A stretch of DNA of 64,000 bases, taken from positions 151,459,748-151,523,747 of the forward strand of contig NC_080418.1 of the NCBI RefSeq assembly GCF_029873635.1, read 5' to 3'. This stretch comes from Malania oleifera. Its lineage: Eukaryota; Streptophyta; Magnoliopsida; Santalales; Ximeniaceae. Positions 1-10,113 of the stretch are shown here, piece by piece. How positions within the stretch are numbered: the stretch's first letter is position 1; each line of letters starts with the position of its first letter. Made by a program: the position numbers and the translations under genes. The notes beneath the pieces are model-generated. The model saw only the letters and a program-made list of their open reading frames with translations. It had not been told where the DNA came from and did not search any database.

Positions 1-209
1 CCTATATAATTAGTTATAAGGCACTGGAACTTGAAGATACTTTGTTATATGAGGAGGTTCTAGTTTAGATCCTAGATCATAAGGAACAGGAGTTACACAC
101 AAAGAGGATCCCATTAGTGAAGGTACTCTGGCGTAATCATGCAGTTGAGGAAACTTCATAGGAGTTAGAGGAGGATATGCGTCTGGTGTATCCACATTTA
201 TTCAGTTAG
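1..209 (+). pseudogene. 3' end of Ty3/gypsy pol (integrase C-terminus with chromodomain)
   Basis: In the frame through position 48 the plus strand reads the end of a chromovirus (Tekay/Del-type) integrase. Recognisable pieces are YEEV, ILDHKEQEL, IPLVKVLWRNHAVEE and the terminal YPHLF, followed by a stop at 207-209. In the family this tail contains the chromodomain, which directs integration through histone marks. Two in-frame stops interrupt it, one after YEEVLV and one before ELEEDM, so it is dead. The 5' part of the element lies outside the window. The polypurine tract and 3' LTR that should follow are present just downstream, which supports the assignment. Confidence 0.82.
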
Positions 210-559
210 GCCTAGCACGAGACAGGTAAGTATTTGGTTATGTTAAATATTGATGTAGTCAATGCACGGTTCTACAACTAGTATGTATAGTTATAGTCCT
301 TTTATATATGGTTTTGAGTTTGAATGGTTTTGGGAGAGTTTTTCTTTGACAATTTGTAATCTCCTATAGATCGTATATGTAACCATGGTATTCCTCCACC
401 ATAAGTGAGGGTAATTAATAAATTTGGAATGGGGCCGCTATGTGGGTTGCTGCCAGCTCTTCCTAGAATTGAATAAACATTTTAGTGATTCTCAAAGGAA
501 GTTGTGATAAGTGTAAGTTAGCAAATTTCGATGAAGAAATTTTTATAAGGAGGGGAGAA
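210..559 (+). other. gypsy post-pol spacer ending in a polypurine tract
   Basis: No gene is visible here. This is the untranslated stretch between the integrase stop and the 3' LTR. It ends with the typical chromovirus context, a GATGAAGAAATTTTTATAAG-like sequence followed by the purine tract GGAGGGGAGAA at about 549-559, directly abutting the LTR start TGTAGGGAC. The polypurine tract primes plus-strand DNA synthesis. Confidence 0.7.
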
Positions 560-585
560 TGTAGGGACTTTCAAACAAAATATTA

Positions 586-616
<31 letters not shown>

Positions 617-856
617 AATATAAAACTTATTTGTGAGTGTAGATGATAAGACAAAAGCTAAATATATAATCATATATTATTATATATGTATATATAATAC
701 TAATATAATAATAATATATGAATGGATTGCATTAAATGCAATCTGATGCATCAGATTTCAATTGCCCATTTCCTCCTTCTTCCTACTTAAATTCATTTTC
801 AATTTCAAAGTTCCCATGGCCGTGACTCCCCCTTTCTCTCTCCTCAAACCTTCCCA

Positions 857-857
<1 letters not shown>

Positions 858-904
<47 letters not shown>
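858..904. repeat. (CT)n microsatellite in LTR
   Basis: An almost pure CT run with one interruption. CT/GA runs recur near the presumed transcription start of several LTRs in this window. Confidence 0.9.
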
Positions 905-906
<2 letters not shown>

Positions 907-1268
907 AATTTCTCCCCATCTATAAGCCAAATCGACGATCAGACACCACCACGACGTCCCAACTTTGATCCTTAGTAAGTTAATCGGAGCATATTTTAGG
1001 TTTGGGCTTCCTAGGCACTACTCCAGGGCCAAGACAAGGGGAATGAATTATGTCAGTTATTTTAGAAATTTATCCCATTAAATCATGTATATGGCTTTCT
1101 GAGTAATTTTATGGGTACGAAAATTATGGCTTATTTATTAAATTGTAGTATTTGATTAAATTACATTTTTGGGAATATTTTGGAATTAAGTTAAACTGCA
1201 GGGATTTGATTAAATTAGATTTTTGGGAAAAACCTGGCATTATGAGTTTGAGAAAACCCTATAAAAGG

Positions 1269-1269
<1 letters not shown>

Positions 1270-1319
<50 letters not shown>
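1270..1319. repeat. (TA)n microsatellite
   Basis: An uninterrupted AT dinucleotide run of about 25 units inside the gypsy LTR. Similar runs occur at 16410-16453, 22602-22633, 29036-29071, 30766-30800, 33579-33603, 38858-38885 and 47719-47769. Confidence 0.9.
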
Positions 1320-1322
<3 letters not shown>

Positions 1323-1640
1323 TTTTCGAAAAAATATATTTTTCCTGGGCAGTTATTATATTATTGATTTATCAGTCAAATTGCGTGGCATGAGAATAAT
1401 TATTGTTGTATGATTAAACATGATGGTTTTTATATAGTTATGAAATGACAGTTATGATATGACATTTTAATATTGAGTTGTGAATTTATACTGAAATCAT
1501 GAAATGTTGAGAATAATGTGATTTATAAAAAGACAATGTTATACCAATATGATTTGTTGTTATGAAATGCAAGATGATTTACAGATGATATAATTATTAA
1601 GAAATATGAATTGATGAAATTATTACTATATCATGACTTG

Positions 1641-1835
1641 TGTGAAGGGCTACAAAAGGGGTGAATTAGTCATGTTATGTGTGTAGGGCCACGAAAGGGG
1701 TGAATTGGTCATTTTATGTGTGTAGGGTCACGAAAGGGGTGAATTGACCATGTTATGTGTGTAGGGCCACAAAAGGGGCGAATTGGCCATGTTATGTGTG
1801 TAGGGCCACGAAAGGGGTGAATTGGTCATGTTATG
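1641..1835 (+). repeat. 39-bp minisatellite, five units
   Basis: Five back-to-back 39-bp units begin at 1641, 1680, 1719, 1758 and 1797. The core is TGTGTAGGGCCACGAAAGGG followed by GTGAATTGGTCATGTTATG. Units differ by a few substitutions and no indels. It lies inside the LTR and does not encode protein, although the unit is a multiple of three. Confidence 0.9.
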
Positions 1836-2968
1836 ATGTGATATGCCAAATATATACTGAGACAGTTATGATATGACGGTTTTTTTATCGATTATGATAT
1901 GATAGATATGATATGACAGTGAAAACATGATTTATACAAATTTTTGAAATGATGATTATGAAATGAGATTATGTTATTAGTTATGTTATATAAATTATAC
2001 TATATGATATCAAAACCCTAATGGACTAGGTATGTTTAGAGCACGGTATCGTAGCTAGCTAGAAAGATCAGACAGTGTAATTCCTCTATGTGTCGACTCG
2101 AGAAGTGTTGAGAAACATAAGATGGGAAGACCAGGTTGGGTGGACAATCGTGCGTAATTATGTTATGTTTGACTTAACCTGGTAGGCTAGCCATGGTTAA
2201 GTCTAGCCCTCGGGCCACACAACCCAATTATATAGGGTAAATTCATGATGTTATGCTAGAACCATCAAGGAAAAGAAAAGGAAGTATCTTATGTATATAG
2301 GTAGTTTTATGAAAATATAATTATCTATTATGTTAAAGTATGTTTGAGTAGAAAATGTGTACCTTGAAATGTATAGGTGTGAGTTATGATTGTTATACAA
2401 ATGCTTTTCGGTTACAGTTTAATTAATAGCTATATTTAAATATGTAAAACTCATCTGTCACACAGTGGCAATAATTTATTCTGTCTTACTGAGAGGTGTC
2501 TCACCCCAATAAATATTTCAACATTTCAGGACCACGAGGGGATTGAGCCTAGAGCTATAGGACAGTATATAGATAGTATTATTTAAAGTAAGTGCTGGTG
2601 AGATCAGTTATGTATATAGTGATATTTTTTTATGCATCTAGGGGTTGTATTGTAGTTTTATTTTTGGAGAGTAACCTATGTAATTATGATGACATTAGTT
2701 GGTACTATATCTGGGATGTTATGTGTATGATTCCGCTGCATGGTAGATATATGTAATAAATAGGTCAGCCTGGTACCTACTTAGGGTTTGAGATATTATA
2801 GCATTGTATCATAGTTTAGTATGTGGAAGAAAAAATAATAGCCAATTTTTGGGTCGTCATAAATGGGCTGCCTTTTCAACTGCCAGACTTAAGTGTCCCT
2901 CGGCCCATTTTTATTTGGCGATGGCGTGCCTATTCCTTTATTGGGCCTCCCATATTTAGGCCCATATA

Positions 2969-4731
2969 ATGTATTGTAGGAACTATACCTTAGAACATGT
3001 TGGCATAGCTAAGCATAAACATCGCCATAATATTGAAACTGCACTAGCCTTGCTACATCATGCATATGTTCCACTCAAATATTGGTCCTTAGCATTTCAA
3101 GCCACCGTTTACCTCATCAACCGAATGCCCTCTCTAGTAACACGTCACCAATCTCCCTTCGCTCGTCTCTTTAAATAATCACATAATTATTTATCCTTGA
3201 AAATATTTGGCTATTTGTGCTATCCATGGTTGCGACCCTACACCTCTCACAAACTCCAACCACGGTCCCATCTTTGTATATTCATTGGCTACTCAACTCC
3301 ACATCATGCCTATATGTGTCTTGATCCCTCCACCAATAAACTCTACATCTCTAGACATGTCATGTTTGTGGAACACACATTTCCCCTTCAGAATTACAAA
3401 TCCCCCACTGCATCACCTTTCATCTTACCTTCCTCCACCAATTGGTTATCCAAATCAACTCACGTGTCCATTCGTGCATCTTCTCCTAATCATTTCCAAT
3501 TTCCTATTACCTCTACCCTTTGAGTTGAGTCTATATCTCCTCCTCTTACTTTTACTTTGCATGGTGAGTCTTCTTTTTTACCTGACTGAATCTCCACACT
3601 AGGCTATTTCATCCTCAGTACCCTCCTCCACGCCTCCACCATCAGATGCATTTAATCCTTCCCAAGTAAGTATCTCATCTCCGATATCCTCTCCCTCATC
3701 TACGATTCTAGCACAACCTCGCCCTTATAATACCAGGTTACGTAATAACATTACAAAGCCAAAAAGTATTTTTGACCTTCACACCACCACCACTGACTCC
3801 ACTATTGAACCTTCCACCTTCAAACAAGCCCAACAACACCTCTCATGGCGACAAGCCATGAGCGAGGAATATAATGCCTTACTCTCCAATCACACATGCT
3901 CTCTTATTCCACGCAGTCCTACACAAAATGTTATTGGGTGTAAGTGGGTCTATTGGATTAAGAGGAATCCTAATGGGTCCATAGCTCGTTATAAAGCTCA
4001 CTTAGTGGCCAAAGGTTTCCATCAATGACTTGGGATAGATTTTTCTGAAACCAACAATCGAGTTAATGTCAAACCTGCAACTTTTCGTTTATTACTTACT
4101 CTTACTGTGACTAACTATTGACCTCTTCGCCAACTAGATGTGAATAATGCGTTCTTGCAAGGCTCTTTATATGAGGTAGTTTTCATGGACCAGCCCCTGG
4201 ATTTACCCACCCCAATCTTCCTGATCATGTATGTTGCTTACACAAGGCCATATATGGACTTTGACAAGCTCCTCGCGTATGGTACTATGAACTTCGCAAT
4301 TTTCTTATCTCGAAAGGCTTCACTGGACACCTCCTTGTTTATGCTTCACTCTTCTGGCATAGTTCTTTATCTATTAGTTTATGTGAATGACATCATCGTC
4401 ACTGAATCCTCCACTGCTTATGTGACTGCCTTTATCACTAACCTCTCCAAACGATTCTCTCTTAAGGATCTTGGCAATCTCTTATATTTTCTTGGGATTG
4501 AAGCTTACTTTACCTCTAATGGTTTGTTTGTCTCAAAGGAAACATATCCAAGACCTCTTGCATCGAGTTAACATGGGTAATGCCAAGTCTATCCTTACCC
4601 CTCTTGCAACTACTGAAACTTTCATATTGTCAGATGGCTCTCCACCAATTGATGCTACCTTGTATTGCCAAACTCTTGGGTCGTTAAAATATCTCTCCTT
4701 GACACGTCCTGACGTGTGTAAATTTGTGTGA
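2969..4731 (+). pseudogene. Ty1/copia pol fragment (integrase tail and reverse transcriptase)
   Basis: The left part reads the end of a copia integrase core (AKHKHRHNIETALALL, YLINRMPS) and then the IFGYLCYPWLRP block that follows it, with a TAA stop at 3176-3178 in the same frame. From about 3841 the RT starts with SWRQAMSEEYNALL, GCKWVYWIKRNPNGS and [10 protein letters not shown]. It continues through QLDVNNAFLQGSLYE (about 4133), YVNDIIV, and LKDLGNLLYFLGIE, then shifts frame near 4560 into LTPLATTETF and YLSLTRPDVC. The catalytic YVDD motif reads YVND. A TGA stop follows LVAKGFHQ. Gag, protease, RNase H and both LTRs are missing, so this is a truncated remnant of polyprotein DNA. Confidence 0.85.
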
Positions 4732-5416
4732 ATTTGAAGGAAATTCAAGGATGAAATTTTCAAACGTAATATTAAATAAATTGTGTTATTATTTTAAATT
4801 GTGTGTAAATTTGTTATAAATTGTGCACTTGCTCAAGTGCAAACAAGCAAATGTGCATGTGCAAATGTATGTATAGGTATGTGATTTGTGCGTATAATGT
4901 GCATGCTAATCACCTGTATACCCTTTCTTTGAGCATGCAAGACAAATACGCCCATATAGATAACAATTTGTTTGGAAGACCTAATTTGATAAATAAATCT
5001 TAAAAAGGATGTGTCCAAACTTTTTTCTGAAGAAAAAAAAATGCCTTTGTGTGGCTTAAGGTCATGTCTTCTCGTGTTGACAAGGGCTGTAGAGGAGCAT
5101 ACATATTTGTACAATATGTATGTTTATCATGAGTGATTGAACTCTAATGGCAATATTATATATAGTATATATATCACTAATCATTTGATCGATTACTCAT
5201 GATAGACACGTGACATGAAAATATATGCAAAAAAAAAACACAATCTACACCTGTTATCAAAAGAAGAATTTTATCATTGAGTCTTTGATCACTCATGATA
5301 GACACGTGTCTATAAAGGAAAGAATAATTAATGATAAAATTAAAGATTATTTATAAGGTCACCCTCAATAATTTATACATATATACATATAAACAAATAT
5401 ATTATTTAAGATTAAT
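4732..5416. other. AT-rich spacer between two copia remnants
   Basis: No gene is supported. At 4742-4790 a GGATGAAATTTTCAAACG-type stretch resembles the polypurine/LTR-start context seen at 535-600 but lacks the purine tract, so it may be a deleted gypsy fragment. Around 5190 and 5288 a direct repeat of about 18 bp, ACTCATGATAGACACGTG, occurs twice. The stretch ends with TTAAT, the left target duplication of the next element. Confidence 0.4.
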
Positions 5417-5557
5417 TGTTAAATTGGGAGAAAAATTTATTTTTCTCTATTGATTCACTATAATTACAAGGATTATAAGGGTATATATATACATGAGATA
5501 ATTGAAAAATGGAAAGTGTATATTTGTTTAAGATGAAAAGTATATATTTCTCTAATA
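5417..5557 (-). repeat. copia 3' LTR (left copy)
   Basis: 141 bp, beginning TGTTAAATTGGGAG and ending TTTCTCTAATA on the plus strand. The adjoining CTCCCCCTCAAGTTGGAG is the polypurine tract in reverse. The outer end on the minus strand reads TATTAG where TGTTAG would be usual, a one-base change. Confidence 0.88.
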
Positions 5558-5564
5558 CTCCCCC

Positions 5565-6152
5565 TCAAGTTGGAGCGTGAAGATCCGTAATGCCCAACTT
5601 GCGTGATAAGTCTTGGAAATGTTCACGACCCAAAGCTTTGGTTAAGATATCGGTAAGCTGACTGTGGGTAGGAATATGCTTAGTGAAAAAGATGTCAACC
5701 CGTAACTTTTCAAGAACAATGTGACAATCAATTTCTATATGTTTTGTACATTTGTGGAAAACTGGATTCTGGGCTATGTGAAGAGCCGCTTGGTTTTCAC
5801 AATATAAGAGCATAGACTGAGAAAGCGGTTCTCCGAGATCATTTAAAAGAGTTTTGAACCATGTAAGATCACAAGTAGTGGAAGCAAGTGCCCGGTACTC
5901 AACTTCGACGGAGGAGCGAGACACTATAGTTTGTTTCTTAGTGTGCTAGGAAATCAGAGTAGTGTCCAATTGAATGAAAAAACCAATGGTGGAGCGGCGA
6001 GTAAGGGGACAACTAGCCCAATCTGAATCAGAATAGGCTGAGACTTGAAAAGTGTTGGTAGTAGGAAAAAATAAGCCTTGTCTTGGAGAAGTCTTAATAT
6101 ATCCAAGAACACGTAAAGCAGCGTCATAATGTGGTTGTCTAGGCAAGTGCAT
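5565..6152 (-). pseudogene. copia RNase H domain
   Basis: Minus-strand frames read the copia RNase H and the connection before it. 5946-6152 gives HYDAALRVLGYIKTSPRQG and YSDSDWASCPLTRRSTIGF. 5565-5924 gives SRSSVEVEYRALASTTCDL, YCENQAALHIAQNPVFHKCTKHIEIDCH and LTKALGREHF. The two are separated by an in-frame stop, where a tryptophan codon has probably become TAG. In the family this domain removes RNA from RNA:DNA hybrids during reverse transcription. Confidence 0.88.
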
Positions 6153-6211
6153 AAATTAACTGAGAATGTTGTCCAGAAATACAATGTTGGGACGAGTGAT
6201 GGTAAGATATA

Positions 6212-6945
6212 TCAAACGTTCAACGAGTCACCGAAACGAGCTTGGATTGAAGAGAAGATCACTATCAGTATTATTGAGCTTGAGATTTTGTTCCATGGGA
6301 AAGTGGGTAGGACGAGCACCAAGATGACCACTATCAGTGAGGATGTCAAGAGCATATTTGCATTGATTAAGAAATATGCCAGTGGGAGAGTGAGCAACTT
6401 CGAGGGCAAAGAAATATTTCAATTTGCCAAGATCCTTTAGTTTGAATTTCTGAGCAAGCATGACTTTGAAAGTACTAATATTGAAGAGATCATTATCTTC
6501 CATGAGAATCTCATCAACATAAACAAGTATGAGAGTAAAAGACTGACTCCGAGAATGGGTGAAAAGAGAATGATCAGCCTGAGATTGGGTGAAACCCGCA
6601 GCAAGTAAAATAGATAATTTAGCGAGAGGCTTGCATAAGACCATAAAGGGGTTTCCGAAGACGACAAACACGAGTCTCCCCCTATTTGCAATAACCCGGT
6701 GGAAGGAGTATATAAACCTCCTCATCGAGGTCACCATGGAGAAGAGGGTTGTTGACGTCCAATTGAAGGAGATGCCAATGGAGAGTGGCAGCCACTGCAA
6801 GAACAAACCTAATAGTAATGAGTTTAGAAATAGGAGCAAAAGTGTCATGATAATCCAAACCTTCTACTTGAGTGTAGCCTTTGGCCACCAAGTGAGCTTT
6901 GTGTTGCTCTATGGATCCATCAACCCGAAGTTTTGTTTTGAACAC
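6212..6945 (-). pseudogene. copia reverse transcriptase domain
   Basis: The N-terminal half in 6682-6945 reads [40 protein letters not shown] and [11 protein letters not shown]. The C-terminal half, in another frame at 6228-6680, reads KPLAKLSILLAAGFTQSQAD, LVYVDEILMEDND and LKDLGKLKYFFALEVAHSPTG. At least one frameshift lies between them. The active-site motif is YVDE instead of YVDD, so the second catalytic aspartate is lost. Integrase adjoins upstream and RNase H downstream. Confidence 0.87.
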
Positions 6946-7236
6946 CCATTTATAGCCAATTGGTTTTTTGTCAGGTGGAAGGTGTTAAAGAACCCATGTA
7001 TTATTGGTTTCTAAGGCTTGGATTTCAGAAACCATGGCATCATGCCAATGTGGGTGCAGCATAGCCTGAGAATATGAGGTGAGTTCGGGATGTTGGGACA
7101 TGATAGAAAGAAAGCCAAATTTTGATTAGAGAAACGATGATAAGATAAAAAAGAGAAGAGACAATGAACCGAACCTGAGGAACATCTTGAAACCTGTGAA
7201 GTCATGGAGGACTTTGGTAAAGTAGGGTAGATATAA

Positions 7237-8340
7237 TTAGTCAAGTAAGAGGGACGTGTGACAGTTTGTTTGGGCCATGAAGAGGTGGGTGGAGGGGGGG
7301 GGGGGGGAGGGGTGGAGAAGGGGGTGAGAATGGGGGTGTTGGGGAGGAGACCAAGGGAGAAGGAGGGAGAGATGAGGGGCTAGGGTTAGGTGTGGTTGGT
7401 GGAGGAGGTAAAGTGTAGGAAGGATGTATATCAAGAATAGGAAGAGGAAGGACTGGAGAAGATGTAGGACTTGCAGAGATGAGATGATAGGGAAAAACAT
7501 TTTCTTCAAAAGCGAAATCACGGGAGATAAAAATTTTTTTGTTTTCAAGATCCTAGACACGATAAGCCTTATGATGAGCATGATAACCTAAGAAAACACA
7601 TCGAAGAGCACGTGGAGAGAATTTATCGCCGTATTGACAAGTAGTGTGGGCATAGCACAAGCACCCAAACATGCGCAAGTGTGTATATGAGAGTGGTTTC
7701 TGAAAAAAAAAGTTCATAAGGGGACTTATGATTGAGGTTGGGTGAAGGAGTGCGGTTAATTAAATAAGTGACTATAAGAATGCATTCACCCCAAAAAGAG
7801 ATGGGAAGATTAGCTTAAAAACGTAAACATAGAGCCAAATTAGGAAGATGGCGATGTTTACGTTCGGCAACACCATTCTATTGAGGTGTATCCACACATG
7901 TGCGCTCATGAAAAATGCCTTGATCATGGAAAAAAGTTTGAAGTTGAGTGAATAGAAATTTTCGACCATTATCAGTGTGCACATACTTAACAGTGCAATT
8001 GAACTGATTTTCAACCATGGCGCAAAAATTCTTAAGGCAAGTGAAAGTATCAGATTTCATGTGCATAAGATATACCCATGTAGCACGCGAGTAATCATCC
8101 CCAATTGTTAAAAAATAATGTGCACCAAAAAGTGAAGTTGTAGAATAACCACCCCATATATCACAATAGATCCGATTAAAACAAAATGTGCTCTTATTTG
8201 TGTTTAAAGAAAAAGGTAAACAAGTGTGCTTTGATCTAGCACAAACATCACAAGGCAAATGAGAAGAAGAAATATTTAAAGTTTTCGGAATACATGGAAT
8301 AGAAGGGTGACCAAGACATTGGTGCCAAAGAGTAGTGTCA
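7237..8340 (-). pseudogene. copia integrase domain
   Basis: 7878-8258 minus reads CDVCARSKHT (second half of the zinc-binding motif), FNRIYCDIWGGY carrying the first acidic residue, IGDDYSRATWVYLM and VKYVHTDNGRKF carrying the second, and ends DTPQ with a stop where NGVAER is expected. Downstream, 7237-7870 continues in several frames into the variable linker before RT, which includes a run of G residues near 7297. In the family it inserts element cDNA into the chromosome. Stops and frameshifts make it inactive here. Confidence 0.85.
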
Positions 8341-8348
8341 GAAACACG

Positions 8349-9350
8349 CTAAGAGTGGAAAACTGAGGCGGAGGGAGGTTTATAGTGGTAAAGTCCATCT
8401 CGTAGTTCACACGTTCCAATCAGCCTCCTCGTTGATAGGTCTTGAAAGACACAAAAAGTAGGTAAAAATACATCAACACAATTGAGATCAGTGGTAAGTT
8501 TGCTGATGGATAATAAATTAAATTTAAATGAAGGCACGTAAAGAACATTAGAAAGAGAGAAATTAGGAAAAAATTGCACAGTGCCGGTATGAGTTACAAG
8601 AACAATGTCACCATTTGGAAGCTTAATGGGGCATGGTTGGTTGATAAGTTTAATATTATCAAGAGAAGACAAATTGGAAGTCATATGATCGGAGGCACCT
8701 GAATCAACAATCCATTTAGTGTTAGAAAAAGAAGCAGAATGACAAGAGGCAAGGTTACCAGCAAAATTGGTAGAGTTGGTGTTCAAAGGCGATAAAAGAT
8801 CCAAGAGTTGACGATATTGTTCGCTGGTGAGACCAGGGATAGCAATCTCAGAAGAGGTTGAAGAACTAGTGACAGTATATGTAGCCATTGAAGAACCAGA
8901 TGCTTCCATAACATCAGATAGTTCAGATAAATAAAATCGTTGAATCGGGTTAAAGTCGATCTTTGCGATAACCAAAAAATAAACCTTCGATTTAATAATT
9001 GCGCCATAAGAACTTGTAAGTGAGAGATGAGAGAAAGCCAGAGTCCGGAGAGATAGAGTGAATAACGACGAGTGCCGGTGAAGAGGACTGCTGTTAGAAC
9101 ACATGAGCACCGAACACAATGAGAAAACTATGAGAAATGATAGTACTACCAATGTTGTTGCTTTCGCTGGCGACGAAGATAATGACCGTTGAGAAATTGA
9201 GAGATCGTTGAGCACACATCGAAGAAATACAACGAGCGTCGGTGATGGAGACTTAGAGATATGGCTGGACAAGACTGCTTCGCCCCCTCCTAAGAAACTA
9301 CCGGAGGACAGACACATAAACCGAGAACGTTGGAGAAGACACCGGAACAA
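8349..9350 (-). pseudogene. copia protease region in a 333-codon open frame
   Basis: The C-terminal half of this frame is clearly copia: GLTSEQYRQLLDLLSPLNTN, then the protease signature WIVDSGASDHMTSN with the catalytic aspartate intact, then LPNGDIVLVTHTGTV, LSNVLYVPSFKFNLLSIS, and the GAG-pre-integrase boundary RLIGTCELRDGLYHY. The first 145 residues do not look like gag, and the UBN2-type gag and CCHC zinc knuckle expected before the protease are absent. I infer an internal deletion that removed gag and left the frame open by chance into leader sequence. The real start is unknown. Confidence 0.78.
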
Positions 9351-10099
9351 AGAAGACCCAGATGGTTAGGACTGCAAGACGGCAAAAAAAAAAAAAACAG
9401 AGAGGACCAGAAAAATTAGAGGACTGAGAGAACGTCGGACTGAGCGAGAGAGCTTCTCGAACACAAGCAGAGAAGGATGCTGACAGCGACGGTTCAAAGG
9501 AACGCCGAGAACGAAGACTGAATGCCAAGATTCTTGGGAACGAAGATTGAACGTCAAGCGAACTGCGTGCTTGCAAATATGAGATGTGCCGGAGACGAAT
9601 GAGATAAAGAGAGAGAAATCTGAGGGCTATGAGATAAATCGAGAAACAGTCGGACGATCGCTGAAGATGCACTGGAGAAGATGAACGCTGCTGATGCCGG
9701 ATAGCCAAAGATGACTAACGCTGAAGAGGATGAACTGAGCTACGCCAGAGAAAGGCCAAGCGGGAGAGAGCCAAGACATAGTGAGACGGGAGGGTACCGA
9801 GAGTTGCAGCAAAGAGATGTCGAAAAGAGTCGAGACGACACTGTAAAGGGAAAAAAAACTTGCAGTGTTCAGTGCAGAGACTCAAACATGGCACACGGTA
9901 TTCGGAGAGTGTAGGGACACTCGAGAGATGCTGCCGGAACTGGGAACAAAGAGGGACCAAGAGAGAGACCGTCAAAGCTACTGCAGAAGACAGACCAGCC
10001 GAGAAGAGAAAGTCGAAGAGGGTGACGGCAAGAGAGACCCGCAACAATGGGGGCGACGTAGCAAGAAAGAAAGAAAAAAATAGAAAAAAAAAATTAGGT
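9351..10099 (-). other. pyrimidine-rich leader of the copia element
   Basis: Roughly 750 bp (about 1.1 kb including the upstream half of the protease frame) between the primer-binding site and protease sequence. On the element's coding strand it is rich in C and T and less AT-rich than the flanking DNA. Two adjacent open frames, 9298-9708 and 9715-10047 minus, match nothing I recognise and look like compositional artefacts. It may be an untranslated leader or captured foreign DNA. Confidence 0.45.
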
Positions 10100-10100
10100 T

Positions 10101-10113
10101 TGCTCTGATAGCA
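10101..10113 (-). promoter_or_regulatory. copia primer-binding site
   Basis: On the minus strand the bases next to the 5' LTR read ATGCTATCAGAGCA, close to the initiator-tRNA-Met complement TGGTATCAGAGC. It primes minus-strand cDNA synthesis. Confidence 0.75.

Larger units (their letters stand above)
560..2859 (+). mobile_element. 3' LTR of a Ty3/gypsy element, about 2.3 kb
   Basis: It starts TGTAGGGAC immediately after the polypurine tract and ends near GGGTCGTCA. The right edge is less certain because the 5' LTR is outside the window and no target duplication can be checked. Inside are a CT microsatellite, a TA microsatellite and a 39-bp minisatellite. It also carries short blocks common to the other gypsy LTRs here: GCGTGGCATGAG near 1384, a GGCCACACAACCCA-like block near 2212, and TACTGAGAGGTGTCTCACC near 2487. 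No coding capacity is expected. Confidence 0.72.

Noticed and set aside
9298..10047. Two adjacent minus-strand frames of 136 and 110 codons as a host gene
   Set aside because: They occupy the copia leader, have Leu/Ser/Phe-rich compositional readings and no recognisable motif. Kept only as a possible capture to be tested.
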